A stretch of 64,000 bases of DNA from Jannaschia sp. S6380. GTDB taxonomy: Bacteria > Pseudomonadota > Alphaproteobacteria > Rhodobacterales > Rhodobacteraceae. The notes beneath the pieces are model-generated. The model searched no databases and was not told where the DNA came from. It saw only the letters and a program-made list of their open reading frames with translations. The DNA is taken from the NCBI RefSeq assembly GCF_023015695.1, contig NZ_JALKAS010000001.1, positions 1,426,001-1,490,000 on the forward strand, given 5' to 3'. The position numbers and the translations under genes are program-made. Shown here piece after piece: positions 1 to 9,929 of this stretch (positions within the stretch are counted from its first letter, which is position 1; every line of letters begins with the position of its first letter).

Positions 1-95
1 AAATGCACGGGCAGGAACAGCGCCAGCGCCAGCCCCGACACCCGGTGAAGCGCATAGGCCCACCAGAGCGGGTGGCCGCGATATCCGCCCCTCAC
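1..95 (-). CDS. succinate dehydrogenase/fumarate reductase membrane anchor (partial, 5' end only)
   Basis: This is the N-terminal 31 codons of a gene that runs off the left edge. Reading the minus strand from a GTG at 95 gives a peptide containing HRVSGLALALFLPVH. The HRxSG signature followed by a hydrophobic stretch is typical of the SdhC-type cytochrome b anchor of complex II. The GTG overlaps the TGA of the upstream anchor gene (GTGA), so the two are probably translationally coupled. With the iron-sulfur subunit and the other anchor upstream, this is the third gene of the operon; the flavoprotein subunit may lie beyond the window. It could belong to a fumarate reductase or a second succinate dehydrogenase, which the fragment cannot settle. 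Confidence 0.7.
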   Translation of the reverse strand, partial: MRGGYRGHPLWWAYALHRVSGLALALFLPVH

Positions 96-430
96 GCCGG
101 CCCCCACGTCACGGCGACTACCGACCACATCCCCATGCCCGCAAGAAGCAATCCCGAAAACCACATCAGCACGCGCACTGCCCCCAAGCGCAGGCCCAGC
201 ACCTCGTACGCGATGACGCGCAATCCGATGGCCGCGTGGATCGCGGCGGCCATCACGAACCCGCCGTAGAACAGGAACCACGGGACCGAGCCCTGCGTGC
301 GGCCCAATATCTCGGCCGCGCTGAGACCGCCCTGGATTGCGTAGATCATGACGCCCAGATGGACGGTCACGAAGGGGGCCATCAGCGCCGCCGTGATCCG
401 TTGTGCCATGTAGAGCCGCAGGTCAAGCAC
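92..430 (-). CDS. succinate dehydrogenase/fumarate reductase membrane anchor subunit
   Basis: A 112-residue protein with three predicted membrane helices, near residues 14-34, 52-75 and 86-107. Its N-terminus (LDLRLYMAQRITAALMAPF) and the histidines at about 24 and 65 resemble heme- and quinone-binding anchor subunits of the succinate dehydrogenase/fumarate reductase family. It would dock the flavoprotein/iron-sulfur dimer to the inner membrane and pass electrons to or from quinone. The start overlaps the end of the iron-sulfur gene by 8 bp and its stop overlaps the next anchor gene. Operon context supports the assignment more strongly than the divergent sequence does. Confidence 0.72.
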   Translation of the reverse strand: MLDLRLYMAQRITAALMAPFVTVHLGVMIYAIQGGLSAAEILGRTQGSVPWFLFYGGFVMAAAIHAAIGLRVIAYEVLGLRLGAVRVLMWFSGLLLAGMGMWSVVAVTWGPA

Positions 431-1169
431 GCCGCCGCCCCCGCAGATACGCCCGCGTCGTCTCGCGTTTCAGCCCCGCGATCGCCTTCATCGGGTTCAG
501 CGCATTCGGACAATGCACGGCGCAACTGCCCTGGCTGTGACAGTTGTGGCAACCGCCCGCCCCCGAGACCGCGTCGAGGATCGCCTGTTCGTCCCCGTCC
601 CGCGCGTCGTTGAACAATGTCCAGGCTCGGTTCAGCGCCGCCGGCCCCAGGAAGTCGGGGTTGCCTGCGACCGTATCGCAGGCGGCGTAGCAGATGGAGC
701 AGTTGATGCATTCGATCCCCGTATTCGCCTCGACCCGGGCGGGGGAGGCCGGGTCGATGGGCACGATGCCCTCATGGCGGCTGCGGCTGGGGTGGTGGAC
801 GGCCTCGGCCGCGACCCATTTGTCGAAGAACGGGTCCATGTCGGTGGCCAGATCCTTGATCACCGGAAGGTTCCGCAACGGACCGATGGAGATCGTTCCC
901 CCGTCGGACACCTTCGAGACATGGGTGCGACAGGTCCAACGCGGGACGCCGTTCACCATCATCGCACAGCTGCCGCACATGCCGACACGGCAGGCATAGC
1001 GATAGCTCAGCGACGGATCGGCATTCTGTTGAACCCACGCGACGAGGTCGAGGACGGTCTGGCTCCGCCGGACGGGCACGTCGTAGGCCTGGAACGCCCC
1101 GCCCGACGCGTTCCCGCGCCAGATGCGAACGTTCAGCCTCTCGGATCCCTCGGAAAGCTCTGCTGGCAC
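423..1169 (-). CDS. succinate dehydrogenase/fumarate reductase iron-sulfur subunit
   Basis: The electron-transfer subunit of a complex II-type enzyme, about 248 residues, close to the usual 240-260. The N-terminal plant-ferredoxin-like domain carries the [2Fe-2S] cysteines in CRVGMCGSC plus a later Cys (PRWTC). The C-terminal helical domain carries the [4Fe-4S] and [3Fe-4S] motifs CINCSICYAAC and CHNCHSQGSCAVHCP. The frame stays open upstream, but that stretch looks non-coding. I chose the GTG at 1169, preceded by a GGGG stretch, because it gives the family length and begins just before the conserved NVRIWRG. Followed directly by two anchor genes. Whether it works as SdhB or FrdB cannot be told from sequence. 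Confidence 0.85.
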   Translation of the reverse strand: MPAELSEGSERLNVRIWRGNASGGAFQAYDVPVRRSQTVLDLVAWVQQNADPSLSYRYACRVGMCGSCAMMVNGVPRWTCRTHVSKVSDGGTISIGPLRNLPVIKDLATDMDPFFDKWVAAEAVHHPSRSRHEGIVPIDPASPARVEANTGIECINCSICYAACDTVAGNPDFLGPAALNRAWTLFNDARDGDEQAILDAVSGAGGCHNCHSQGSCAVHCPNALNPMKAIAGLKRETTRAYLRGRRRA

Positions 1170-1715
1170 CAAACATACCCCGGTATCGGCGGACTTGCGG
1201 CCCAATATACCGTTCGCAAAAGTAACGAACAGGGATAAATCATAACCGAAATCGTTAGCGGGACTTTCGGGTTCCTTTCGGCGAGGAGGCATGAGGTATG
1301 GTCGAGGTCGCACATTTCCGCGCGGCGCCCGGTCCAGTCCCTGCGCCTGGCCTGCCGATGAAACGGATGCCCCGTATGAGATGGCCGAAATGCTCCCGGC
1401 GCACGTCTCGGGCAGTATGGTGGTCGGGACCTATCGAAAGACCGGCCATCCACAAAAACCCGTCGGCGATCGGCGCGCGGTCGTCGTCCGACAACTCGAC
1501 GATTCCAGCCATCGGATGCGGTCGCCCGGTTCGATCAGGTGCCGTGCGCACTTGCGGCGCTCGATCCGCCTGCCGTCGGTCATGCTCGCCGGAACCGTTC
1601 CATGCCCGGGCCGTAACGGGGGATAGGTGAGGCAAGGGGGATCGGAGCGGGCCGATCCGCATGGCGCGTTCCTTGCGATTGCATCCCAGTCGGCGCGCAG
1701 GGGTACGGCGCCGCG
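1170..1715. other. no recognisable gene
   Basis: Between the complex II operon and the ABC-transporter remnant I see short overlapping frames on both strands but none with a domain I recognise or a convincing ribosome binding site. The operon's promoter must lie at the left end. The rest looks like decayed DNA. Confidence 0.5.
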
Positions 1716-1916
1716 ATGCCCGACTACGCGAAGCTTGCCGAGGTCAAGCGCCTGCATCAGCGGCGCGGCGACACGATCATAGATGTCACGCCTGACCAGA
1801 TCGAGGCGATGACGCTCCCGGACCGGATCGTCGTCATGAACCATGGCCGGACCGAGCAGCAAGGTACGCCGGCCGAAATGTTCCACGACCCCGAGACGGA
1901 AGCCCGTATCCGCTGA
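1716..1916 (+). pseudogene. remnant of a sugar/glycerol-phosphate-type ABC transporter ATPase
   Basis: A 66-codon open fragment matches the region around the switch histidine of MalK/UgpC-type ATPases: [17 protein letters not shown], then [18 protein letters not shown], then [15 protein letters not shown]. In intact proteins the run after the Walker B aspartate reads VTHDQ; here the switch histidine is proline (VTPDQ). The Walker A, signature and Walker B segments are absent upstream and the C-terminal regulatory domain is missing. No ribosome binding site or partner permease is nearby. Best read as the leftover of a deleted transporter operon. Confidence 0.65.
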
Positions 1917-2111
1917 AGGCGCGCGGCGGGGACGAAAACGCCAAACTTGGGAAATCGTCAGCCGAAAAGTTGCTCGATCGCACCGCGATATCGGAAATGG
2001 TGCGACCGTTCGTGAAGCGCGGGGTCACCGCGCCTCTGAGGGCCCGGTTTCCGACCAGACGGAGCCACGGCTCCGCCGATCGCTTCCGGGGAGCATGCGA
2101 AAACCCGGGGG

Positions 2112-2801
2112 CTAGCGGTGGCTTGGGGCCGCTGCTTCGTCGAAGGGTTTCTGGTTTTTGCGACCGTCGGTTACGGCCAACCCGCCTTCCTCGAAAATGA
2201 ACCGGGCGATTTCCGCGGCATCGTCCTTCGCCCCCGCACCGGCGGCCGCCCTACCGAGAGAGGTGACGATCGTCGCACGTCCGGCCCTGGCGGTCTTCGC
2301 ATCACGCTCCATATCGGCAAGATCGACATGGACGTGCGGGGCCAGATCGGCCTTGTTCAGGACCAGCAGATCGGACCTCTCGATCGCGGCGCCGCCCTTT
2401 CTCGGCACGTCGCCGCCTCCGCAGACCGACAGGACGTATATCGTCAGATCGGCGAGATCGGGAGAGAATGTCGCGGCAAGATTGTCACCGCCGCTCTCGA
2501 TCAGGATCAGGTCGAGGTCTGGATGGCGGGCGCACAGGCGATCGATGGCGCGCAGGTTCACGCTGGCGTCCTCGCGGATCGCAGTGTGCGGGCAGCCACC
2601 CGTCTCGACGCCTTCGATCCGATCCGAAGGCAGGACCTGCATCCGAACCAGTGCGTCGGCATCCTCGCGGGTGTAGATGTCGTTCGTCACCACACCGATG
2701 GAGCAGTTGGGCATCGCACGCACCACGGCTGCGACGAGTGTGGTCTTTCCCGTGCCGACGGGACCGCCGATACCGACGCGGAGGGGGCCGTGTGGGGACA
2801 T
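2112..2801 (-). CDS. ureG: urease accessory GTPase UreG
   Basis: SIMIBI-class GTPase, 229 residues, that powers nickel insertion into apo-urease together with UreF, UreD and UreE in the cytoplasm. The P-loop is GPVGTGKTT near residues 13-21. The nickel-binding Cys-Pro-His motif sits in [11 protein letters not shown]. Other family blocks are [24 protein letters not shown] and the guanine-specificity motif NKADL. There is no histidine-rich N-terminal extension, unlike some homologues. Last gene of the operon, starting 9 bp after ureF ends. The C-terminal tail of about 15 charged residues looks lineage-specific. Confidence 0.96.
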   Translation of the reverse strand: MSPHGPLRVGIGGPVGTGKTTLVAAVVRAMPNCSIGVVTNDIYTREDADALVRMQVLPSDRIEGVETGGCPHTAIREDASVNLRAIDRLCARHPDLDLILIESGGDNLAATFSPDLADLTIYVLSVCGGGDVPRKGGAAIERSDLLVLNKADLAPHVHVDLADMERDAKTARAGRATIVTSLGRAAAGAGAKDDAAEIARFIFEEGGLAVTDGRKNQKPFDEAAAPSHR

Positions 2802-2810
2802 GAATTTCTC

Positions 2811-3437
2811 CTATGAACGGAAAAGCCTCGCGGGAAGCGTGCCGTGACGCAGGGCGGCAATCTCGGCGCCGAAGGCGACCGTGCCCAGGTTCGGGTCGGC
2901 GATGACGTCGCGCGCGGTTGCGACGATGGTCGGCTCCAGCCGCGCCATCAGGCGTGTCGATCCGGTCTGGCCGAGCGGCATCAGCCGTAGTGCCGCTTGC
3001 AGGGCAGCGGCGACCTGCGCGTGCAGATAGGCCGCCACCGTCTGCTCGGCGGACAGTCCGGCGGCCCGCGCGGCCCAGCCGACGGCGGCAGGCAAGGCGC
3101 AGGGACGCGTCGGACTGCCATCCATCCATGCTGCGGCCGCGGTAAGGAAGGCGTCGCCCTGCTCTTCCGTTTCCGCCGCGCGCCCGGGCGAAGTGGCAAG
3201 CGCCAGCGCCAGCTCGGAGACTTCCTCGCCAGCCATCGCGCGCGCCAGCAGTGCGGCATCCACGCGCATCGGGCCCGCGCGCAGCACGTCCTCCATCCAG
3301 TCGCCAAGCGCGTCTTTGTTCTCGATGCACTTTTCCCGAACGGCGGCCTCCAGCCCCCCCGACCATGCGAAGCCGCCCGTCGGCATGGCGGGGGTGAGCC
3401 AGGACATCAACCGGACGAGAGCGACCGTATCAGTCAT
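2811..3437 (-). CDS. ureF: urease accessory protein UreF
   Basis: All-helical chaperone of the UreD-UreF-UreG activation complex, believed to gate nickel delivery and act as a checkpoint for UreG GTP hydrolysis. The N-terminal block LVRLMSWLTPAMPTGGFAWS corresponds to the conserved UreF start, and the C-terminal half is alanine-rich helical. The ATG at 3437 gives 208 residues and puts that block at residue 7. The frame opens upstream at 3488, but that extension lies inside ureE. The gene overlaps the end of ureE by 8 bp, suggesting coupled translation. Confidence 0.93.
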   Translation of the reverse strand: MTDTVALVRLMSWLTPAMPTGGFAWSGGLEAAVREKCIENKDALGDWMEDVLRAGPMRVDAALLARAMAGEEVSELALALATSPGRAAETEEQGDAFLTAAAAWMDGSPTRPCALPAAVGWAARAAGLSAEQTVAAYLHAQVAAALQAALRLMPLGQTGSTRLMARLEPTIVATARDVIADPNLGTVAFGAEIAALRHGTLPARLFRS

Positions 3438-3878
3438 GGGGATCATGGTGAACGCGACCGTGGGAATGCGTGCCGTCGTAGGCGCCACCTACGGGTTGGA
3501 AGGGCCCGCGGACGTTGCGCAGCGTCGCACCCAGCCCCTTGAGCATGTCGCCGATGACGCCATCGCGCAGAACGATAATGCGATCCCCGGCAATCTGGGC
3601 CGGCAGGTGCCGGTTGCCGATTTGCCAGGCCAGGATCAGAAGGTGGACGGCATCATGCCCCCGGACCTCCGTCAGATCCTCGTCGGCGGCGATCACCTCG
3701 ACGGTGCCGGCATCCGTGACCAGCCGGTCACCGGCCTCGAGGGTGACGGCGCGGGGCTCGTTCAGCATGATCTCGATCCCACCCTGCGAGACCAGCCGCT
3801 TGCGCCGGACGCGTCGCTCGTCGTGGCGCAGGACGATCGCATCGGTGGCCTCACCGCCCTTCTCGATCCGCGCCGTCA

Positions 3879-3879
<1 letters not shown>
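3430..3879 (-). CDS. ureE: urease accessory nickel metallochaperone UreE
   Basis: Nickel-binding chaperone, 149 residues. The N-terminal peptide-binding domain (AIVLRHDERRVRRKRL) is followed by a ferredoxin-like metal-binding domain containing the WQIGNRHLPAQI block. The C-terminal tail is short and histidine-rich (GTHSHGRVHHDPHD), suited to storing or passing nickel. The ATG overlaps the TGA of ureC (ATGA), and ureF begins within its last codons, so ureC-ureE-ureF are tightly coupled. Confidence 0.94.
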
Positions 3880-5582
<1,703 letters not shown>

Positions 5583-5583
5583 C

Positions 5584-6201
5584 TCAAAGATCCCCCATCA
5601 CGGCGCCATCGAAGCCCACCGCCCGTCGCGCGCCCCCGAACGGGATCAGCGAGACTTCGCGTCGCTGGCCGGGCTCGAAGCGGACCGCGGTGCCCGGCGC
5701 GATATCAAGCCGCAGACCATGCGCCGCCGCCCGATCGAAATCGAGCGCGGCGTTCGCCTCGGCGAAATGGTAATGGCTTCCGACCTGCACCGGTCGGTCG
5801 CCCGTATTCGCCACTTCCAGGGTGGTCGCCTCGCGGCCCTCGTTCAGGATGATCTCGCCTTCGGACGCTTCGACGGCGCCGGGCGCCGGGCTTGCGGCGC
5901 CGCGGATCGGCGCGTGTACCGTCACGAGCTTGGTGCCGTCCGGGAACGTCGCCTCGACCTGAACGTCATGGATCATCTCGGCGACCCCCCCCATCACCTG
6001 ATCCACCCCGACCACCTGTGCCCCAGCCTGCATCAGATCGGCCACCGACCGGCCGTCCCGCGCGCCTTCGACCACGAAATCGGTGATCAGGGCGACCGCT
6101 TCGGGATGATTGAGCCGCACGCCGCGCTCCAGCCGCCGCCGAGCGACCGTGGCGGCCATCGCGATCAGCAGTTTATCTTTCTCTCGCGGGGTCAGGTGCA
6201 T
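5584..6201 (-). CDS. ureAB: urease gamma-beta fusion subunit (UreA and UreB in one chain)
   Basis: A 205-residue protein joining the two small urease subunits. Residues 1-100 are the gamma domain ([59 protein letters not shown]). Residues 101-205 are the beta domain ([54 protein letters not shown]). The linker is short and proline/alanine-rich. Most bacteria encode these as separate ureA and ureB; a fused chain is known from Helicobacter and a minority of other bacteria. No stop codon or frameshift separates the halves. Lies between ureD and ureC. Confidence 0.95.
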   Translation of the reverse strand: MHLTPREKDKLLIAMAATVARRRLERGVRLNHPEAVALITDFVVEGARDGRSVADLMQAGAQVVGVDQVMGGVAEMIHDVQVEATFPDGTKLVTVHAPIRGAASPAPGAVEASEGEIILNEGREATTLEVANTGDRPVQVGSHYHFAEANAALDFDRAAAHGLRLDIAPGTAVRFEPGQRREVSLIPFGGARRAVGFDGAVMGDL

Positions 6202-6211
6202 GGAGGACCTT

Positions 6212-7039
6212 TCAAAGAAGCCAGACGCGGGGAACGGGGACGAGCGTGCGCAGAAGGGGTATCAGGATGCGCCGCAGCGACAGGCCATCGAGGGCCAGAA
6301 CACGCGCAAGGACCTTGCCGTCCCATGCGGCCGCGCCTGCAAGCGAACCGGCCGGCGCAAGCGCGCGGCGCATGTCGCTCAGACGAGCTGCGGCATCGGG
6401 CGCGACGACCATGACAGTCGCGAGGGCACCGGCCCCGTTCAGCAGCGCGGCGCCGGCAAGGGCCTCCGGCGGCCCGAGGCGCAGTTCTTCCGCATGGATC
6501 AGCACACCGCCGCGACGGACGCGCCATTGTTCGGCAACATCCAACCTGCGGAGGCGTTCGCCCATGGCCGCGCGACCGAGAATCACAGACTCGCACAAGA
6601 TCAACGTGGCCGATGGATCGACGTCGACCTCGATCCGGCGACGCAGGCGCGCGCCGTCATACGCGATCGTTTCCTGCGGCAGCCACGCCAGATGCGCGTC
6701 CGGTTTTGCCTCTAGCGCGACGTCCAGATGCGCGGGTCCACCCGGCGCGCGGTAGAGCCGTTCGCAGGCCTGCGTGGTGACGTTCAACTCGGCCCCCGCG
6801 CCCGCCTCGGCCGAAATCTCCAACCGATCGCCCGACGTGATGCCGCCCGACGTGTTCACGATCACCGCTTCGACCCGGTTGCGCGGCATCAGCGCCTTGA
6901 GGCAGCCCGATTGACCGAGTTCGGCCAATCGGCTCGCCCCTCCGTTCGAAGTCGTCGCGATCCGAAGGCGTCCCCGCGATCGAGGTGGTGTAGGAAGGTC
7001 GAGTGCGTTCAGGGGTCCGGCTCCATTGCGCATGTCCAA
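6212..7039 (-). CDS. ureD: urease accessory protein UreD
   Basis: Beta-helical scaffold protein, 275 residues, that binds apo-urease and recruits UreF and UreG for nickel insertion. The conserved block [20 protein letters not shown] lies near residue 62, followed by [14 protein letters not shown] and [17 protein letters not shown], all typical of UreD/UreH. First gene of the urease operon here, with only 10 bp to ureAB. No urea or nickel transporter genes are next to the cluster, so uptake must be encoded elsewhere. Confidence 0.94.
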   Translation of the reverse strand: MDMRNGAGPLNALDLPTPPRSRGRLRIATTSNGGASRLAELGQSGCLKALMPRNRVEAVIVNTSGGITSGDRLEISAEAGAGAELNVTTQACERLYRAPGGPAHLDVALEAKPDAHLAWLPQETIAYDGARLRRRIEVDVDPSATLILCESVILGRAAMGERLRRLDVAEQWRVRRGGVLIHAEELRLGPPEALAGAALLNGAGALATVMVVAPDAAARLSDMRRALAPAGSLAGAAAWDGKVLARVLALDGLSLRRILIPLLRTLVPVPRVWLL

Positions 7040-7435
7040 GGATCAACTTGCCTGCCGGCCCGCCTGCGCAGAAGGGCCAGGCGTCGAGTGAAGCCGCCCG
7101 GACGTCGTTCGGCCCCCAAACCCGAAGGGTTGCCCAACAAACGGGCAGCTCAGCCCGGATCTTGTGCGCAAGGTTCATGAGGGAAAGGGCTCGCAACGCT
7201 GCTGAATATGTCGGAGACACGTCGTGATTGCAGTCAAGACCAGGACGTTCCGCCTCCAACCTGCTTACGACGAACATCACATCCCGGGCGGATGTTTCGC
7301 AAATCGTCGACCCCCTGCGGATGCCTGAGGTTGCAGATGCCTCGGCCGGCTTCCAGGCCAAGCCTGGGCTGGACCGGATGAGCTACGATACGAATGATCT
7401 TCAAGAGTTTGGGGCCTCAATCTCTGCGATGTCGC
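7040..7435. other. upstream region of the urease operon; no intact gene
   Basis: About 400 bp between ureD and the integrase remnant. Short frames on both strands do not match any family I know. The urease promoter is expected near the left side, but I could not pick out a convincing -35/-10 pair or operator. Confidence 0.4.
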
Positions 7436-7582
7436 GGTCTGCCGCTTGCACTCGTGGCGGTAGTCTACTCGCCAAGTTTTCGTGCCCGCGAGCGAGATAT
7501 AGAGATACAGCCCAGCGCGCACGTCTTGCTGCCGGCGCCATGGACTTGATGCGGGACGTGAGGATCGGGCAATAGTGTCCAC
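7436..7582 (-). pseudogene. remnant of a phage-type tyrosine integrase (arm-binding N-terminal domain)
   Basis: A minus-strand fragment encodes LYLYISLAGTKTWRVDYRHE followed by KRQT. This closely resembles the N-terminal domain of P4-like integrases (pattern GLYL, two residues, then AGxKxWRxxYR). The sequence then loses similarity and no catalytic R-H-R-Y domain follows. It lies about 65 bp from the 3' end of tRNA-Phe and on the same strand, the usual place for an integrase of an element inserted at a tRNA gene. I read it as a scar of a lost genomic island. Confidence 0.5.
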
Positions 7583-7604
7583 TCACCGCCCAGGCGGTGG
7601 ACAC
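7575..7604. repeat. imperfect inverted repeat between the integrase remnant and tRNA-Phe
   Basis: The arms GTGTCCA and TGGACAC flank an inner CCGCC/GGCGG pair, with a 4-base interruption on one side only. It could be a transcription stop for tRNA-Phe, though no T-run follows, or an accessory site of the lost mobile element. Confidence 0.5.
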
Positions 7605-7646
7605 ATTGGCCCATAAGCCCTGTGCTATCGGCAGTATTTTTTGGAG

Positions 7647-7721
7647 TGGTGCCCGGGGGCGGAATCGAACCACCGACACGAGGATTTTCAATCCACTGCT
7701 CTACCCCTGAGCTACCCAGGC
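7647..7721 (-). tRNA. tRNA-Phe (GAA)
   Basis: The minus strand folds into a full cloverleaf with an encoded 3' CCA. The acceptor stem is GCCTGGG/CCCGGGC, the D-arm GCTC/GAGC, and the anticodon loop TTGAAAA carries GAA. The T-arm contains GGTTCGATTCC. The second base pair of the anticodon stem is a U-U opposition (GTGGA/TCCTC). The gene lies downstream of yacG on the same strand, and its 3' end faces the integrase remnant. Confidence 0.95.
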
Positions 7722-7864
7722 ACCGGGCTTGCGGGGGTATCCCACCGCAGGGTGCGCACCGTCTAGGACAGGGTCGTTTCGGTGTCCAGACCGTTTTGAG
7801 GCGAAACACGCGCCCCCTTGCGGATGGCACTGCGCCGGCGGACCACCCGGGAACATGCGTGGCC

Positions 7865-8056
7865 TCAATGCGGGCGCGTGCCGTCCGGGGGCGCGTCCTC
7901 CAAGGCGTCCAGCGCCTCCTCGGCGTCGTCGGGATCGGTGGACGGAACCGCATAGGCGCCGTTCAGCCAGCGGCCCAGATCGACATCCGCGCAGCGTCGC
8001 GAACAGAACGGGCGATAGACCGCGACGGTCGGTTTTTCGCAGATCGGGCAGGTCAC
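7865..8056 (-). CDS. yacG: DNA gyrase inhibitor YacG (small zinc protein)
   Basis: A 63-residue protein. The zinc-binding cysteines are in TCPICEKP and FCSRRCADVDLGRWL, the order found in YacG, which binds GyrB and blocks gyrase in E. coli. The C-terminal tail is acidic. The start is a GTG at 8056, preceded by GGAGGAAC at good spacing, and it overlaps the RNase gene's TGA (GTGA). The upstream in-frame extension is a shadow of the RNase gene. Last gene of the infA-maf-RNase-yacG operon. Confidence 0.88.
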   Translation of the reverse strand: MTCPICEKPTVAVYRPFCSRRCADVDLGRWLNGAYAVPSTDPDDAEEALDALEDAPPDGTRPH

Positions 8057-9054
8057 AAAAGTTCCTCCAACGGGCGGCGTTCGCGCCGGCGGGTCAACTC
8101 GAAATGCCCAAGCGGGGTCCACCCGATCAGCGACGTCTCGACCGGATCGGACCTGAACGCGCCGCGCAGGGCGCTCTCGAAGGTCTTGCGATCCTTCTTG
8201 GGCATGGGCGCGAGGTCCAGCACGATCTGCCCGCCGAGGCCGCGCAGACGCAGTTGGCGCGGGATTTCCCGCGCCAGCGACAGGTTCGCCTTCAAACCGC
8301 CGGCCCCGCCCTCGGCCGTGTTGACGTCGACGGCGACAAGTGCGCGGGTCAGCTCGATATGGAAGGTCGCGGGGCCGACATTCACGTCCGACCGGCGCAG
8401 TGCCTCGATCTGGTGGGCGACCGCGTCCCAATCGTCGGAAGCCTCCCCGTCCCAGTCGCGCCAGGCCAGTCCATGCGCGTCCGGCCCATCGAGCAGGCGT
8501 TCGGCGTCCCGCCCGTCATCCGACAGGACCTGCTGCGCCAGGTCCCAAGTCGCGGTCAGATCGTCGATCAGCGCCTCCGCTTCGATCCCTTCGCAAGCGG
8601 TGCGCAAGATGATCCCCGTGCCATCGCGCTCCGGCACGGTCTCGTTCGCGATCTCCAGCAGGCGGTCGCGTTCGTCGTCATCGGTCAGGCTGCGCGCGAC
8701 ATTCAGGCCGGGCGCGCCCGGCGTGACGATGCAGTAGCGCGACTTAAACAGGACGCGGTCGGTGACCGGCACGGCCTTGCCGTCCTCGGCATGTCCGCTC
8801 ACCTGCACCAGCAGCGCCTGACCCGGGGCCAGCCCCTTCGCGTTCCGATGCCAGCCGGTCAGACCGTCGCCCAGACGCACGAACATGCCCCCCTGCCCCT
8901 TCACGGGGCGGTCGCAGATCGCGCGGAACACGGTGCCGGGCACGGGGCGATCGTCGGCCGCGTCGATCAGCAGGTCGTCAAGCCGCCCGTCGACCATCCT
9001 CGCGGCGGCGGACCGGCCGTCGTGATAACCCAGGATGACCTGCATGCCCTTCAT
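8053..9054 (-). CDS. ribonuclease E/G family protein
   Basis: A 333-residue protein resembling the catalytic half of RNase E/G, which cut single-stranded RNA 5' of AU-rich sites during rRNA maturation and mRNA decay. Catalytic-core signatures include [10 protein letters not shown], where the metal-binding aspartate lies, and [11 protein letters not shown], with the second aspartate. The RNase G C-terminal pattern ([21 protein letters not shown]) is also present. It is much shorter than RNase G (about 490 residues); the N-terminal S1 region appears reduced. The ATG at 9054, after GGAGG, overlaps the maf stop (ATGA); the frame extends to a TTG at 9060. A separate full-length RNase E is expected elsewhere. 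Confidence 0.85.
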   Translation of the reverse strand: MKGMQVILGYHDGRSAAARMVDGRLDDLLIDAADDRPVPGTVFRAICDRPVKGQGGMFVRLGDGLTGWHRNAKGLAPGQALLVQVSGHAEDGKAVPVTDRVLFKSRYCIVTPGAPGLNVARSLTDDDERDRLLEIANETVPERDGTGIILRTACEGIEAEALIDDLTATWDLAQQVLSDDGRDAERLLDGPDAHGLAWRDWDGEASDDWDAVAHQIEALRRSDVNVGPATFHIELTRALVAVDVNTAEGGAGGLKANLSLAREIPRQLRLRGLGGQIVLDLAPMPKKDRKTFESALRGAFRSDPVETSLIGWTPLGHFELTRRRERRPLEELL

Positions 9055-9641
9055 CGCCAAACCTCCAGTCCCGCCGCCTGCAGCAGGTTGGCGGTCTCAT
9101 GCACCGGCAGGCCCATAACGCCGGTATAGCTGCCCTCGATCCAGGAGACGAACGCGCCCGCCGGCCCCTGGATGGCATAGGCGCCGGCCTTGCCCTGCCA
9201 GTCGCCGGTGGCGAGGTAGCCGTCGATCTCCAGATCCGACAACCGCTTGATCTTGACCGAGGTCACGCTGGTGCGCGTCCAGCTCCGCTCGCCGCGCCGC
9301 ACGCCGATGGCGGTCACGACCTTGTGCCGCCGTCCCGAGATCAGGCGCAGGAACCGTGCCGCCTGCTCCGCATCCTCGGCCTTGCCCAGGATGCGGCGGC
9401 CGACGGCGACGGTGGTGTCGGCGCAGAGAACGATGTCGTCGGGATCGGCCTGAATAGCGGCCAGCTTGGCCGCGGTGATGCGCTCGCAATAGGCTCGCGG
9501 GAGTTCGTCCGGCCTCGGCGTCTCGTCGATATCGGGCGGGCGCACCGCGTCCGGGGCGAGCCTGAGCTGGCCCAGCAGGTCCGACCGGCGGGGCGATCCC
9601 GACCCGAGGATCAGGCGCGGACCTCCCTCGGTTCCGGCCAC
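9051..9641 (-). CDS. maf: Maf-family nucleotide pyrophosphatase
   Basis: House-cleaning NTP pyrophosphatase that hydrolyses modified or canonical dTTP/UTP-type nucleotides to monophosphates. The 196 residues show the N-terminal GSGSPRR signature, the [12 protein letters not shown] segment, the ADTTVAVG block and the [10 protein letters not shown] block. The start is a GTG at 9641, only 1 bp after the infA stop, so it is probably coupled to infA. Which nucleotide it prefers is not clear from sequence. Confidence 0.92.
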   Translation of the reverse strand: MAGTEGGPRLILGSGSPRRSDLLGQLRLAPDAVRPPDIDETPRPDELPRAYCERITAAKLAAIQADPDDIVLCADTTVAVGRRILGKAEDAEQAARFLRLISGRRHKVVTAIGVRRGERSWTRTSVTSVKIKRLSDLEIDGYLATGDWQGKAGAYAIQGPAGAFVSWIEGSYTGVMGLPVHETANLLQAAGLEVWR

Positions 9642-9642
9642 C

Positions 9643-9861
9643 TTACTTGAAGCGATAGTTGATGCGGCCCTTCGACAGGTCGTAGGGCGTCATCTCCACC
9701 TGCACCTTGTCGCCGGCAAGGACGCGAATGCGGTTCTTCCGCATCTTTCCCGCCGTGTGCGCGATGATCTCATGGCCGTTCTCGAGTTCGACCCGGAATG
9801 TCGCGTTCGGCAGGAGTTCCTTCACGACGCCGGGGAATTCGAGCATCTCTTCCTTGGCCAT
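9643..9861 (-). CDS. infA: translation initiation factor IF-1
   Basis: A 72-residue OB-fold protein that binds the ribosomal A site during initiation. The sequence follows the family almost without gaps: [40 protein letters not shown], and the C-terminal [13 protein letters not shown]. First gene of a four-gene operon with maf, RNase E/G and yacG. The start is preceded by GGAGAG. The sequence upstream contains a close match to a heat-shock (RpoH) promoter. Confidence 0.98.
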   Translation of the reverse strand: MAKEEMLEFPGVVKELLPNATFRVELENGHEIIAHTAGKMRKNRIRVLAGDKVQVEMTPYDLSKGRINYRFK

Positions 9862-9899
9862 GGTCTCTCCTGATACGTCGCCTTGCGGCGGGATGCGGC

Positions 9900-9929
9900 T
9901 AGATGGGGCAGATCGCGGAATTATTCAAG
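9900..9929 (-). promoter_or_regulatory. putative RpoH (heat-shock sigma) promoter of infA operon
   Basis: On the minus strand CTTGAAT (9929-9923) is followed by a 14-base spacer and CCCCATCTA (9908-9900). This agrees with the classical sigma-32 consensus CTTGAAA / CCCCATnT at almost every position. The predicted transcription start would be about 30 bp upstream of the infA ATG. A TTGACC hexamer overlaps the upstream edge but has no TATAAT-like partner. No experimental support. Confidence 0.6.

Noticed and set aside
1255..1662. 135-codon minus-strand frame
   Set aside because: Composition-driven frame without recognisable motif or neighbours; overlapping frames on both strands are equally long.
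7228..7575. 115-codon plus-strand frame near the urease promoter
   Set aside because: Antisense to the integrase remnant, no family resemblance and no supporting ribosome binding site.
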